Assembly: GCA_910587515.1 (NCBI GenBank)
Contig: CAJULW010000040.1
Span: 56,779-120,778, forward strand
Direction: 5' to 3'
DNA: 64,000 nt
Source: an uncultured Duncaniella sp.
Lineage (GTDB): Bacteria > Bacteroidota > Bacteroidia > Bacteroidales > Muribaculaceae
Position 1 is the stretch's first letter. Every line of letters begins with the position of its first letter. Below the pieces are notes generated by a model. It saw nothing but the letters and a program-made list of their open reading frames with translations, had not been told where the DNA came from and did no database searches. The position numbers and the translations under genes were made by a program. Positions 45,994 to 55,348 of the stretch are shown in pieces.

Positions 45994-46518
45994 TCACTCA
46001 TCGCAGTCATCCTCATCGGATGAATAACACAAATGGTTAAGCGGACGCATCAGATTGCAGATCCTTTGCCCCCAATAAGAGCGAAAATCATCACGAACCG
46101 CAGCGATGGCGGTGTTTATGGAATCGGACGGAGCGTCCTTGACCATGGAGATAAAATTGTAGAGTACCTGAAATATATCACACACACCCTCAGCAATGCT
46201 CATACCTATAGGCGTATCGGAATATTTCATATCCTCCTCGAACACTTCAAGGTATACGTCGTCCGCGCCCAACAAACTTTCAATCCGCCCACGCAACGAT
46301 TCATAATACTCTTCCTCGAGATAATTTTCTATATAAGCATCATCAACATCCGACAATATGTCCGGACGAAGATCTGAAGCAGATATGTATATCCTTGGCA
46401 ACAAACGCAACATCGTCACCGTGAAATCAGAGACAGATGATTCACAGGCATTTTCCACCGCGACACAATATTCATTGCAAAGAGCGATAAACGCAAGTGA
46501 ATTAGGGCTTAGATCCAT
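45994..46518 (-). CDS. DUF5063 domain-containing protein
   Basis: A 174-residue, highly acidic, mostly helical soluble protein recognised as the DUF5063 family. No catalytic motif is visible, and its C-terminus is a run of Asp/Glu. Its ATG lies inside the end of nadD (17-nt overlap), so it is translationally coupled to NAD synthesis and sits before rpiB. The function is unknown; the coupling suggests a link to nucleotide or pentose metabolism. Confidence 0.75.
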   Translation of the reverse strand: MDLSPNSLAFIALCNEYCVAVENACESSVSDFTVTMLRLLPRIYISASDLRPDILSDVDDAYIENYLEEEYYESLRGRIESLLGADDVYLEVFEEDMKYSDTPIGMSIAEGVCDIFQVLYNFISMVKDAPSDSINTAIAAVRDDFRSYWGQRICNLMRPLNHLCYSSDEDDCDE

Positions 46519-47083
46519 ATAATCTATTATGTTTTATATATTCATAGACACCCTGAGGCAGGAAATAGTTCATATCTTTGCCACGGGATATTGATTTTCG
46601 TATAAATGTGCTCGAGATATCAGCCATGGGTGCATTGACAAGATCGACTCCGTCATCATAGATAGGACCCACCGGATATCCTGGTCGTGGATATACGACC
46701 ACTCCGAAATCAGACTTTATGGCTTCGTGGTCCTTCCATTGGTCAAATACTTTCCAATTGTCGCTACCTATTATAAGCCTGAAATCGCGCCCTGGATAAC
46801 GCTTGACAAGATAACGGAGCGTATTTATCGTATAAGAAGGCCTTGGCATAGACAATTCGTAGTCACATATATTAAGACCTTTGGTATCACCGACCGCAAG
46901 TTCAAGCATTCTGAGACGTATTATGTCCGGTATAAGTTCGTCAGAACCGGCTTTCAATGGATTAAGCGGAGAAAGCGTCAACCAAACTTCATCAAAACCG
47001 GCAAACTGCTGCATATAGCTTGCAAGCATAATATGGCCGATATGAACCGGGTTGAAAGAACCGCCTAAAATCCCTATTGTCAT
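46502..47083 (-). CDS. nadD: Nicotinate-nucleotide adenylyltransferase
   Basis: A 193-residue nucleotidyltransferase that makes deamido-NAD from nicotinate mononucleotide and ATP. It has the HxGH motif in GGSFNPVHIGHIML (residues about 6-19) and the C-terminal ISSTFIRKSI motif. It lies 54 nt after gmk and overlaps the DUF5063 gene by 17 nt. Confidence 0.93.
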   Translation of the reverse strand: MTIGILGGSFNPVHIGHIMLASYMQQFAGFDEVWLTLSPLNPLKAGSDELIPDIIRLRMLELAVGDTKGLNICDYELSMPRPSYTINTLRYLVKRYPGRDFRLIIGSDNWKVFDQWKDHEAIKSDFGVVVYPRPGYPVGPIYDDGVDLVNAPMADISSTFIRKSISRGKDMNYFLPQGVYEYIKHNRLYGSKP

Positions 47084-47137
47084 TCTTTTATAATCAACTA
47101 TTTACTGTTATTGATTTACATCTGTAGACTTTATGGA

Positions 47138-47707
47138 TCACCCAGCGAGAAAAGACTTGATAGCTGCATCAACTTCCGAAATAGCTGTAGCCAAAACATC
47201 GTTGACTACCACCCGGTCAAATTCCGATGCGAACGAAAGCTCATACTCCGCTTTGGCAAGACGCTGCGCTATTGCTTCTGGAGAGTCTGTGGCTCTCGAG
47301 ACAAGGCGCGCCCGAAGCGAATCTAATCCCGGAGGCTGGATAAAAATGCTTATAGCGTTGGCTCCATAGAGTTTTTTGACATTCACTCCTCCCTTCACAT
47401 CTATGTCGAGTATGACATTGTGTCCGTCGTCCGTAATGCGTGATATTTCCTTTTTCAGCGTACCGTAAAACCGGCCCGGATACACTTCTTCATATTCAAC
47501 GAAAGCATTATCAGATATAGCTTTACGAAATTCCTCATCAGAAAGAAAATAATAGTCTACCGAATCGACTTCCGTGCCTCGCGGTGCTCGGTTCGTCGCT
47601 GACACGGAAAAACGCATGTCTATTTCACCGCGTTCAAGCAGTGCGTTAATAATGGTGGACTTGCCTGTCCCCGAAGGAGCGGATATGATTATGACCTTGC
47701 CTTTCAT
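47138..47707 (-). CDS. gmk: Guanylate kinase
   Basis: A 189-residue P-loop kinase converting GMP to GDP. Walker A is APSGTGKST (residues 10-18); the GMP-binding RAPRGTEVDSVDYYF and the DIDVKGG motif are present. It starts 5 nt after yicC, a pairing conserved across many bacteria. Confidence 0.95.
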   Translation of the reverse strand: MKGKVIIISAPSGTGKSTIINALLERGEIDMRFSVSATNRAPRGTEVDSVDYYFLSDEEFRKAISDNAFVEYEEVYPGRFYGTLKKEISRITDDGHNVILDIDVKGGVNVKKLYGANAISIFIQPPGLDSLRARLVSRATDSPEAIAQRLAKAEYELSFASEFDRVVVNDVLATAISEVDAAIKSFLAG

Positions 47708-47712
47708 AATGA

Positions 47713-48588
47713 TTACATGACATTCAAAACCTGCTCCTTTATCTGCTCAAGGACATCTTTCATCTGCACCACGATCTTCTGCATCTCCGCATGATTGCTC
47801 TTTGATCCGAGAGTGTTTATCTCACGCCCCATCTCCTGACTGATGAATCCAAGCTTCTTGCCCTGACCTTTCGTTCCTTGAAGTGTTTCGGTGAAATAAT
47901 TGAGATGCTGCGAGAGCCGCTGTTTCTCCTCATTGACATCGAGCTTTTCTATATAGAAGAACAATTCCTGCTCCAAACGGCTGCGGTCATAGTCGACTGT
48001 ATGGATTTTAGCGAGACCGTCTTCCATACGCTGGCGTATTTTCTCTATTCTCTCGCTCTCATATTTAGGAACGAGCTCAAGTAACGACCTTATTTTCGCC
48101 ACCCTTTCAATAAAGAACGACTCAAGTTTCTCGCCCTCGACGCGACGATATTCCATAAGCGCCTCCACAGCCTTTTTAAGAGCCTCCATAACGGCCTTGA
48201 CTTCGATCTCGTCAGCTTCCGTCGTATTGTCGCTTTTCATTATGTCTGGAAATCGCATCAGCACTCCATACCAATCTTGAGGAACTGGGATACCAAGTCT
48301 CTCGGCCGCAAGCTCCACGTCATGTTTATACGCTGTCAAAACTGGAATGTTAAGCCGAACAGAAGTATCTCCACCGACACTTTCGACATAGACCGTCAAG
48401 TCCACTTTACCACGCTCAAGCGTCGCGCTGACAAAGTTACGCATCGCAAGTTCGTTTGATCTCAGAGACGACGGCACGCGCGCGGCTATGTCTATCTGCT
48501 TACTGTTTAACGACTTTACTTCTACAGTGATTTTTTTGCCGGGTAGCTCCGCTACAGCTTTCCCGAATCCGGTCATTGAATATAACAT
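47713..48588 (-). CDS. YicC-family endoribonuclease
   Basis: A 291-residue protein with the family N-terminus MLYSMTGFGKA, the EVKSLNSKQIDI stretch and the C-terminal MGREINTLGSKSNHAEM. E. coli YicC is an endoribonuclease linked to RyhB decay; the role in Bacteroidetes is not established. The ATG at 48586-48588 matches the family start; a 13-residue upstream extension was rejected. It heads the operon with gmk. Confidence 0.9.
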   Translation of the reverse strand: MLYSMTGFGKAVAELPGKKITVEVKSLNSKQIDIAARVPSSLRSNELAMRNFVSATLERGKVDLTVYVESVGGDTSVRLNIPVLTAYKHDVELAAERLGIPVPQDWYGVLMRFPDIMKSDNTTEADEIEVKAVMEALKKAVEALMEYRRVEGEKLESFFIERVAKIRSLLELVPKYESERIEKIRQRMEDGLAKIHTVDYDRSRLEQELFFYIEKLDVNEEKQRLSQHLNYFTETLQGTKGQGKKLGFISQEMGREINTLGSKSNHAEMQKIVVQMKDVLEQIKEQVLNVM

Positions 48589-48659
48589 GGTTGCTGAATT
48601 ATATTTGCCTCCTTTGCCGGCTCTCACCCTGACAGAGTGGTGTCAGATAATATTTTTCA

Positions 48660-48697
48660 CAAAATTACAATTTTCTCAGGAGAATCAAGTAACTTTG
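48660..48697. promoter_or_regulatory. Overlapping divergent promoters of yicC and tsaB
   Basis: Minus strand (yicC): CTTG at 48686-48689, 18-nt spacer, TAATTTTG at 48660-48667. Plus strand (tsaB): -7 TAACTTTG at 48690-48697, with a TTAC at 48665-48668 at 21-nt spacing. The -7 element of one promoter overlaps the -33 region of the other. Confidence 0.5.
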
Positions 48698-48736
48698 TCT
48701 TACTTTTGACACACCGACTCACCAAAAAACAGGAAG

Positions 48737-49435
48737 ATGGCTGTAATCCTCAATATAGAAACGTCTACCGACCACTGCTCCGTCGCGCTGACAGCCGAAG
48801 GCATGGTTCTCGCTCATCAGGAAGATGGAAGCGGCCGCAATCATGCCGCTTTGCTCAGCGACTACATAAAATATTGTCTCGATTTCGCAAGAGACAAAGA
48901 TCTGAAACCAGACGCTGTAGCCGTATCCATGGGTCCGGGAAGCTATACCGGACTACGCATAGGTCTTTCCGAAGCCAAAGGTCTGGCATACGCCTTGGAT
49001 GTTCCACTCATAGGAATCGACACCCTGAGAATAATGTCATGCAATGTCATGTTCACACAGGAACTTGAAGGAGACGAAATTTTTGTTCCAATGATCGACG
49101 CCAGAAGAATGGAGGTATACACAACCGCTTTCGATTTCGCACTCGAACCTGTCATGCCACAGCAGGCATTGATACTTGATACCGACAGCTACTCTGATAT
49201 AATCGGCAGTTATCCTAAAATATTGATGTTCGGCAACGGTAGCGACAAGGCCAAAGATATTATCAAGGCTGAAAATGTCAGCTTCATTCCAGACATCAGT
49301 CCGCTCGCCATTGATATGATAGCTCTCGCAGAGCGTGCTTATTCATGCAAAGACTTTATTGATACGGCCTACAGTGTCCCCAATTACATTAAAGATTTTC
49401 AAGCGTCAACACCAAAGAAAAACATATTGGGGTGA
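48737..49435 (+). CDS. tsaB: tRNA t6A biosynthesis protein TsaB
   Basis: A 232-residue ASKHA-fold protein with ILNIETSTDHCSVAL at the N-terminus and SMGPGSYTGLRIGLSEAKGL. TsaB pairs with TsaD in the threonylcarbamoyl-adenosine modification at tRNA position 37. It lacks the metal-binding residues of TsaD, as expected. Its stop codon overlaps the GTG start of the methyltransferase gene (GTGA), indicating translational coupling. Confidence 0.92.
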   Translation: MAVILNIETSTDHCSVALTAEGMVLAHQEDGSGRNHAALLSDYIKYCLDFARDKDLKPDAVAVSMGPGSYTGLRIGLSEAKGLAYALDVPLIGIDTLRIMSCNVMFTQELEGDEIFVPMIDARRMEVYTTAFDFALEPVMPQQALILDTDSYSDIIGSYPKILMFGNGSDKAKDIIKAENVSFIPDISPLAIDMIALAERAYSCKDFIDTAYSVPNYIKDFQASTPKKNILG

Positions 49436-50592
49436 AAGAAGATTTCAACGCCCTTCGGCTCAAACATCATGGCGACACGGCCATGATGAAAAAAATATTG
49501 CAACTCGAATGTCGTTACAAGACAGCATCAAAACTACCAGAGACTCTAAAAAATGAAAATTTCATTTTCCCGTCACTTGCAGTGGCTGAAATGTCCACAT
49601 CCGACGCGATAGCCGAAATACACACCGCCTTCATACCGGAAAAAGCAAGAGTCCTCGACATGACCTGCGGATTCGGCATCGACACTTTTCATTTCGCCAA
49701 GAAATCATCTGAAGTAGTGACGATAGAAATAGACCACGAATCATATCTCGCAGCCATTCACAACACAAAAGCACTCGGACTTGACAACGTGAATGTTGTC
49801 GAAGCCGACAGTATTGAATGGCTAAAAAACAACAATAAATTTTTTGATGTTATTTTCATCGATCCGGCAAGACGCGACTCCAAAGGGCGGCATTTCTCTT
49901 TGAAAGATTGCTGTCCGGATATAACTATCGCGCTTCCACTCCTGACATCTCGCTGCGACCGTCTGATAATAAAGGCCTCTCCTATGGCCGATATCGAAGC
50001 TTTAAAAAAAGAATTGGGGACTGACTGTGATATAGTGGTTACCGGAACTGCAAAAGAGTGCAAGGAACTGCTTTTAATATGTGACAACAAAGGCAACCAA
50101 GGAACAATATCCGGTGTGACCACAAGCGGCACCACACACACATTTAATCCCTCTGAAGAGCAGACAGCCAATGCAGTCACAACTCCGGAATACGTTCTAC
50201 AAAACATATCCGCCACCAACGGCAAAGGCTTTCTTTACGAACCGTTTCCGGCTGTAATGAAATGCGGAGGGCTAAAAACACTCACGAAAATTTACGCGGT
50301 AAGCAAACTTCACAAACACACACATCTATACTACTCCCCTATTCCAATAGAATCATTTCCGGGAGAGGAATTCAAGATAATAGATATTATTCCGTTTTCA
50401 AAAAACGCTATCAAAGATTTTTCAAAGTCCAGACCAAAAATCAATGTTTCAACCAGAAATTTTCCACTCCAAGCACCGGAACTGGCAAAAAAACTTAAAA
50501 TAAAAGAAGGAGGAAACGAAATGGTGTTCGGTGCAACCGCAGCCAACGATAAAAAATATCTGATCGTCACCTCTATGGGAAAATCAAAATGA
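49432..50592 (+). CDS. Class I SAM-dependent methyltransferase with THUMP-like domain (PG_1098 type)
   Basis: A 386-residue protein starting with GTG at 49432-49434, 4-nt overlap with tsaB. The central Rossmann methyltransferase domain shows motif I VLDMTCGFGIDT (near residue 83), VEADSIEW and VIFIDPARRD in place of the usual NPPY motif. The N-terminal and C-terminal parts match the THUMP-like and ferredoxin-like layout described for P. gingivalis PG_1098. The substrate is unknown; RNA is likely given the fold and tsaB coupling. A terminator hairpin includes its stop codon. Confidence 0.82.
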   Translation: MKEDFNALRLKHHGDTAMMKKILQLECRYKTASKLPETLKNENFIFPSLAVAEMSTSDAIAEIHTAFIPEKARVLDMTCGFGIDTFHFAKKSSEVVTIEIDHESYLAAIHNTKALGLDNVNVVEADSIEWLKNNNKFFDVIFIDPARRDSKGRHFSLKDCCPDITIALPLLTSRCDRLIIKASPMADIEALKKELGTDCDIVVTGTAKECKELLLICDNKGNQGTISGVTTSGTTHTFNPSEEQTANAVTTPEYVLQNISATNGKGFLYEPFPAVMKCGGLKTLTKIYAVSKLHKHTHLYYSPIPIESFPGEEFKIIDIIPFSKNAIKDFSKSRPKINVSTRNFPLQAPELAKKLKIKEGGNEMVFGATAANDKKYLIVTSMGKSK

Positions 50593-50617
50593 CAGGCTAT
50601 ATAACCTGTCATTTTTT
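50586..50617. terminator. Terminator overlapping the methyltransferase stop codon
   Basis: An 11-bp stem (AAAATGACAGG at 50586-50596, CCTGTCATTTT at 50605-50615) followed by Ts. The TGA stop is within the left arm. A U-rich stretch on the other strand suggests it also serves rlmB. Confidence 0.85.
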
Positions 50618-50645
50618 AATAATTAATACCCTAAAGTCAAACTCT

Positions 50646-51401
50646 CTAAATAATTTCCAAATTAGCATTAAGACGCTGACGAACAACCTCGTATATCATT
50701 ACCCCGGCTGCAACAGACACATTCAATGAACCGATATTTCCAAACATCGGTATCCCGACTTTAGTGTCACATTGTTTCATTGCCTCCGGAGAAATACCGA
50801 TATCCTCAGCCCCCATGACTATAGCGATTGGATCGGTATAATTACCTTCTGTATAATTGATATCCGACTTCTCGGTTATCGCAGCCACTTTATAGCCGTT
50901 TTCCCGAAGGAATTTCGCTGCCCATGCTATAGACGAAACACGACATACCGGAATATGGTGCAATGCTCCGGCTGAAGTCTTTACGGCATCCCCTCCAACC
51001 GACACGCTTCCATGCTCGGGTATCACTATCGCGTCAACCCCAGCACACTCACACGTACGGGCTATTGCCCCGAAATTACGCACATCAGTTATCCCGTCAA
51101 GCAAGACTATAAACGGCAGGATACCAGACTCGTACAATTCAGGAACAAGATGATCGAGACGATGATAGGTTATGGCCGATATCATCGCAAGGACTCCCTG
51201 ATGGTTCTTTCTCGTAATACGGTTGATACGTTCCACGGGCACTCTCTGCATAACGATCCTATTTGCTCTTGCAAGAGTCACAAGTTCATTCGCGAGTTCT
51301 CCGTGCAGGTCTTTCGCTATGAAAATTTTATCTATTTCCTTACCGGCCTCTATAGCCTCCATTACAGCACGACGGCCGTAGATATAATCGTTGCGTTCCA
51401 A
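50646..51401 (-). CDS. rlmB: 23S rRNA 2'-O-methyltransferase of the SpoU/TrmH family (RlmB-like)
   Basis: A 251-residue enzyme. A small N-terminal substrate-binding domain (about 1-75, starting YIYGRRAVMEAI) precedes the SPOUT domain (about 90-245), with DGITDVRNFGAIARTCE, IVMGAEDIGIS and the knot motif IPMFGNIGSLNVSVAAGVMIYE. RlmB methylates G2251 in 23S rRNA; other TrmH-family targets are possible. It ends the dnaN-to-rlmB run; the 103-nt gap to recN suggests it may also have its own promoter, not recognised. Confidence 0.88.
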   Translation of the reverse strand: MERNDYIYGRRAVMEAIEAGKEIDKIFIAKDLHGELANELVTLARANRIVMQRVPVERINRITRKNHQGVLAMISAITYHRLDHLVPELYESGILPFIVLLDGITDVRNFGAIARTCECAGVDAIVIPEHGSVSVGGDAVKTSAGALHHIPVCRVSSIAWAAKFLRENGYKVAAITEKSDINYTEGNYTDPIAIVMGAEDIGISPEAMKQCDTKVGIPMFGNIGSLNVSVAAGVMIYEVVRQRLNANLEII

Positions 51402-51504
51402 TTTTTATTTTCTATAATTGTAGATAATTGATTATTACTCAAACGAATGTTTAATAACAATAGCCAAACAACTCTTAAAAAATTCTGACAAAACATTAAT
51501 GGTA

Positions 51505-53169
51505 TCATCTCTGATTGTCAAGCAGATTTCGAGCCGCGGCCATCGCTGTGTCATCTATTTCCGCTCCTCCAAGCATCGACGCTATAGCTTTGACCCGCTC
51601 ATCTTCATCAAGCAAGGATATGCGCGTATGTGTCGAATGATCGTCATCTTCTTTATACACCCAGTAATGATGCTGTCCTTTCGATGCCACCTGCGGAAGA
51701 TGTGTTATGGCCGTAACCTGAATGTTGCGTGATATTTCGCTCATCATAAGCCCCATACGATTTGCGACATCACCGGATACTCCAGTGTCTATTTCATCGA
51801 AGATTATGCTCGGAAGCTGCATTCTTGACGCTATTATAGACTTTACGGAAAGCATCAGACGAGATATCTCTCCACCCGAGGCGGTAGCTCCCACAGGCAT
51901 CAAAGGCTGATTCTTGTTAAACGCTACAAGAAACTCCACACTGTCAATTCCGGTCGCACTCATATCAGCCGGAGAGACACGAATTTCACATCGAAGATTT
52001 TTCATGCCGAGAGGCATGGCAATCTCGGTGAGACGTTTTCCGAAACGTTCGGCTTCCTCCTTACGTGCCTTCGAAATCTCCGCAGCAGTCTCCTTGGCGA
52101 GAGCCTTCGCGCGACGCGCCTCACGCTCCAACTCCTCTATAGCATAGTCCGAACTGTCAAGCGCACGCAATTTCGCCCTCAAAGCCTCTCTTAAATCAAC
52201 GAGAGCGTCTCCGTTATCCACGCGATGCTTGTGACATAGCGAATATATGGCTCCGAGTCTTTCTTCTATAGCAGCAAGCGCCCCGGGATCGGCTCCGAGG
52301 TTTTCGTCCATGTCACTTAAAGTAGAAGCCATATCGGCAAGTTCGATTTTGACCGACTCAAGACGAGCAGGGATGTTATCATCCTCGTCAAGCACATCTT
52401 CAAGATCGTCACACGCCTCTATTGCCTTCCCGACCATTGCGACCGCACCCCTGTTATCGTCATTGATAGCTCCTGATGCGATTGCAATCGCACTTTTTAT
52501 TACCGCAAGATTGGCCATTACATCGCGTTCACGCTCAAGATCGGCCTGCTCCCCTTTCTGAAGATTCAGCTCGTCGAGCTGGTCGAGCTGAAATCGCGTA
52601 AACTCCTCGTCCTCGCGCGACCGTTCAATTTTTACCCGAATAACTTTAAGTCGTCTTACGGCCTCCCGCAAAGCATTGTAACGTGTAAGATACTCTTTCA
52701 ACCTTGGAGCATTACCGGCAAGAGTATCAATGATATCGAGCTGAAATGCCGGGGTGGCAAGCAATTGGTTCTGATGCTGTGAATGTATATCGATCAAATG
52801 CAGGCTGACATCCCGCAATCTTGACAACGGAACCGGAGAATCATTTACAAAAGCGCGAGAACGTCCTGAAGGGGATATCTCACGGCGCAGTATACACCGC
52901 TCGTCATCCCATTCTATATCCTCACGTCTGCAAAAATCCTTAAGCGAGGGGTAATCATCAACCGTAAACACAGCCTCTATAATGCTTTTGGCCTCCGGAT
53001 TAGAAACCACACGACTATCGGCACGTGCACCGAGAAGCATCGAAAGTGCACCGAGGATAATCGATTTGCCAGCACCGGTCTCACCTGTAATCACATTGAA
53101 ACCATGATGAAATTTGATATCAATCAAATCAATCAAGGCATAATTAGATATATGAAGTGATTCTATCAA
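51505..53169 (-). CDS. recN: DNA repair protein RecN
   Basis: A 554-residue SMC-like ATPase. Walker A is GETGAGKS (near residues 31-38), a central coiled coil covers about 160-370, the ABC signature is SGGEISRLML, and Walker B is PSIIFDEIDTGVSG. RecN helps double-strand break repair by recombination. It lies 37 nt after the DUF4835 gene. No LexA/SOS box was recognised. Confidence 0.94.
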   Translation of the reverse strand: MIESLHISNYALIDLIDIKFHHGFNVITGETGAGKSIILGALSMLLGARADSRVVSNPEAKSIIEAVFTVDDYPSLKDFCRREDIEWDDERCILRREISPSGRSRAFVNDSPVPLSRLRDVSLHLIDIHSQHQNQLLATPAFQLDIIDTLAGNAPRLKEYLTRYNALREAVRRLKVIRVKIERSREDEEFTRFQLDQLDELNLQKGEQADLERERDVMANLAVIKSAIAIASGAINDDNRGAVAMVGKAIEACDDLEDVLDEDDNIPARLESVKIELADMASTLSDMDENLGADPGALAAIEERLGAIYSLCHKHRVDNGDALVDLREALRAKLRALDSSDYAIEELEREARRAKALAKETAAEISKARKEEAERFGKRLTEIAMPLGMKNLRCEIRVSPADMSATGIDSVEFLVAFNKNQPLMPVGATASGGEISRLMLSVKSIIASRMQLPSIIFDEIDTGVSGDVANRMGLMMSEISRNIQVTAITHLPQVASKGQHHYWVYKEDDDHSTHTRISLLDEDERVKAIASMLGGAEIDDTAMAAARNLLDNQR

Positions 53170-53206
53170 AACTAAAAGCGTATTTTAAGGATGATACAAT
53201 AATATA

Positions 53207-54118
53207 TTACTCTCCGTCTCCACGCCGGATCTTATCCAGACGCTGCTGTTCGGTCGGAAACATTGGCGACAAAACATCATAGGCATGTTGCCGCTCATCG
53301 GACGACGCTTTGGAATATACATTTACAAGTTCATCCAACTTAGCATCTTTAAACATCGACAGCCCGACAGACATTGGAGAGACCTTATGTACATCAGTCA
53401 ATATATCAAGAGAATTGTCAATAGCCTTACGCCCCTTGTCGGGACTGACAGACATCTGATCCAAACCCTGAAGATGATAATTATAGTACAGATCACGGAT
53501 AACACGCGTGGACGGATCAATAAAAGAGCCCAATACGGCCGCCCTGTTTTTAGTATCCTCAAATGCTTTCCATCCACTCTCTCCTGACGACTGCCCCTGA
53601 TGAACAATAGTTTCCAACCGTTCAAACCATTGGTCACCTCCATGAGGTGAAAACGAATCAAAATCCACAGCCAAAATCAGATAGACATAGAAATTCAAAA
53701 TCTGTGTCAACTGATTTTCCATATTTGTTTCAGAATAGACCAAAGGTTCGTTCTCCATATAGGCGAAATCGATTTTGTTATCCTTAAAATTAATAAGGGT
53801 GGTCGTATATGACGAATTATATACAGGTCTTGTAGACTGAACCTGAAGCGAGCCTTCCATTCGCCCTGTTGACTCGTCATATTTCGTGATATTGAAGAAA
53901 AGGGTACAATCAATCTTCTCGTTCGGAGAAAACTGCGCATTTGTCCACCGGGTCGTATTCACATATTCGTTTATCGCACCCTGCAAAGTCTCGAACACAG
54001 ACTTGTTGGTTCCTTCGAGCTGTGAAGTATTTACTTCCACACGACAATTCAATTCCTGAGCGCAAACCGCACCCAAGACAATGAAAAGCATATACACAAA
54101 GGAGAGACAACGTTTCAT
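53207..54118 (-). CDS. DUF4835-family exported protein
   Basis: A 303-residue protein with a signal peptide (1-20, ending VCAQ) and a mixed alpha/beta periplasmic body. It is recognised as the DUF4835 family, found between coaBC and recN across Bacteroidetes. Some annotations connect this family with type IX secretion (PorD); I cannot verify that here and see no other type IX component in the window. It starts 6 nt after coaBC. Confidence 0.75.
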   Translation of the reverse strand: MKRCLSFVYMLFIVLGAVCAQELNCRVEVNTSQLEGTNKSVFETLQGAINEYVNTTRWTNAQFSPNEKIDCTLFFNITKYDESTGRMEGSLQVQSTRPVYNSSYTTTLINFKDNKIDFAYMENEPLVYSETNMENQLTQILNFYVYLILAVDFDSFSPHGGDQWFERLETIVHQGQSSGESGWKAFEDTKNRAAVLGSFIDPSTRVIRDLYYNYHLQGLDQMSVSPDKGRKAIDNSLDILTDVHKVSPMSVGLSMFKDAKLDELVNVYSKASSDERQHAYDVLSPMFPTEQQRLDKIRRGDGE

Positions 54119-54124
54119 ACGCTC

Positions 54125-55348
54125 TTAATCAATCATAAATTTTTTCCTCAGACCGATAATAAAATCTATGATATCATCCGCCACCTCGCATTTTGGTTTA
54201 AGCCCAAAATCCATGCGAGAACCGTCAGATGCGATTATAGACACCTTGTTTGTATCCGTGCCGAAACAAGCCCCTTTATCACGCATTGAATTAAGAACAA
54301 TCATGTCAAGATTCTTTCTTAATAACTTCTCACAAGCATTTTCAACCTCATGGTCAGTCTCCAAAGCGAACCCCACCAAGGTCTGACCATCTTTCTTCAA
54401 TGCCCCAAGCGAAGCGGCTATATCAGGATTTTTCACGAGATGGATCACCGGAACATCATCATGTTCGCGTTTGATCTTACGTTCAGCGACATCTTTGGGG
54501 GCATAATCCGCTACAGCGGCACACATGACAGCTATATCCATATCCGGAAAGACATGTGTACACGCCTCAAGCATTTCACGGGCTGACTCGACCTTGACAA
54601 GTGTCACTGACGGATTATCAATCTTGAGTGCCACAGGTCCGCTCACCAATGTTACCTGCGCTCCCCTCGAGGCGAATTTCTCAGCAAGCGAATAACCCAT
54701 TTTACCGGAAGAGTAGTTGCCGATAAAGCGCACCGGATCTATTTTTTCCCGCGTAGGGCCTGCGGTGATCAAAACACGCTTTCCGATGAGATCAAGGCTC
54801 TTTGAAAAATACTCCTCAAGCACATCCACAATTTTTTCCGGCTCTTCCATTCGCCCTTTTCCGACAAGACCGCTCGCAAGTTCCCCACTTTCAGGCTCTA
54901 TAATGATATTGCCATAAGATCGTAGCGATTCGATATTGGCTTGCGTGGATGGATGCGCCATCATATCAAGATCCATGGCCGGAGCGATGAAAACCTGCGA
55001 TTTAGCCGAAAGATAAGTGGTCACAAGCATATTGTCAGCTATCCCGTGAGCCATCTTCCCGAGAGTCGACGCTGTAGCCGGAGCGATAACCATACAATCA
55101 GCCCAAAGCCCAAGGTCGACATGAGAATGCCATTCACCTGTGTTGGCCGTAAAAAATTCACTCACCACAGGCTTTTGACTCAACGAGGATAGAGTGACCG
55201 GAGTGATGAATTCCTTGCCGGCAGGCGTTATCACCACCTGAACCTCAGCACCAGCTTTCACAAGTAAACGCAAAAGCGATACGGATTTATATGCCGCTAT
55301 GCCGCCACAGATTCCAAGTATTATATGCTTCCCTTTGAGCGGGCTCAT
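54125..55348 (-). CDS. coaBC: Bifunctional phosphopantothenoylcysteine decarboxylase / phosphopantothenate-cysteine ligase
   Basis: A 407-residue fusion. The N-terminal CoaC flavoprotein domain (about 1-180) has CGGIAAYKSVSLLR, the catalytic His in EWHSHVDLG and the PAMDLDMM motif. The C-terminal CoaB domain (about 190-400) has ITAGPTREKIDPVRFIGNYS and LVKNPDIAASLG. It makes 4'-phosphopantetheine from phosphopantothenate, cysteine and CTP. The ATG at 55346-55348 overlaps the exonuclease stop (ATGA), so an upstream 10-codon extension was rejected. Confidence 0.94.
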   Translation of the reverse strand: MSPLKGKHIILGICGGIAAYKSVSLLRLLVKAGAEVQVVITPAGKEFITPVTLSSLSQKPVVSEFFTANTGEWHSHVDLGLWADCMVIAPATASTLGKMAHGIADNMLVTTYLSAKSQVFIAPAMDLDMMAHPSTQANIESLRSYGNIIIEPESGELASGLVGKGRMEEPEKIVDVLEEYFSKSLDLIGKRVLITAGPTREKIDPVRFIGNYSSGKMGYSLAEKFASRGAQVTLVSGPVALKIDNPSVTLVKVESAREMLEACTHVFPDMDIAVMCAAVADYAPKDVAERKIKREHDDVPVIHLVKNPDIAASLGALKKDGQTLVGFALETDHEVENACEKLLRKNLDMIVLNSMRDKGACFGTDTNKVSIIASDGSRMDFGLKPKCEVADDIIDFIIGLRKKFMID

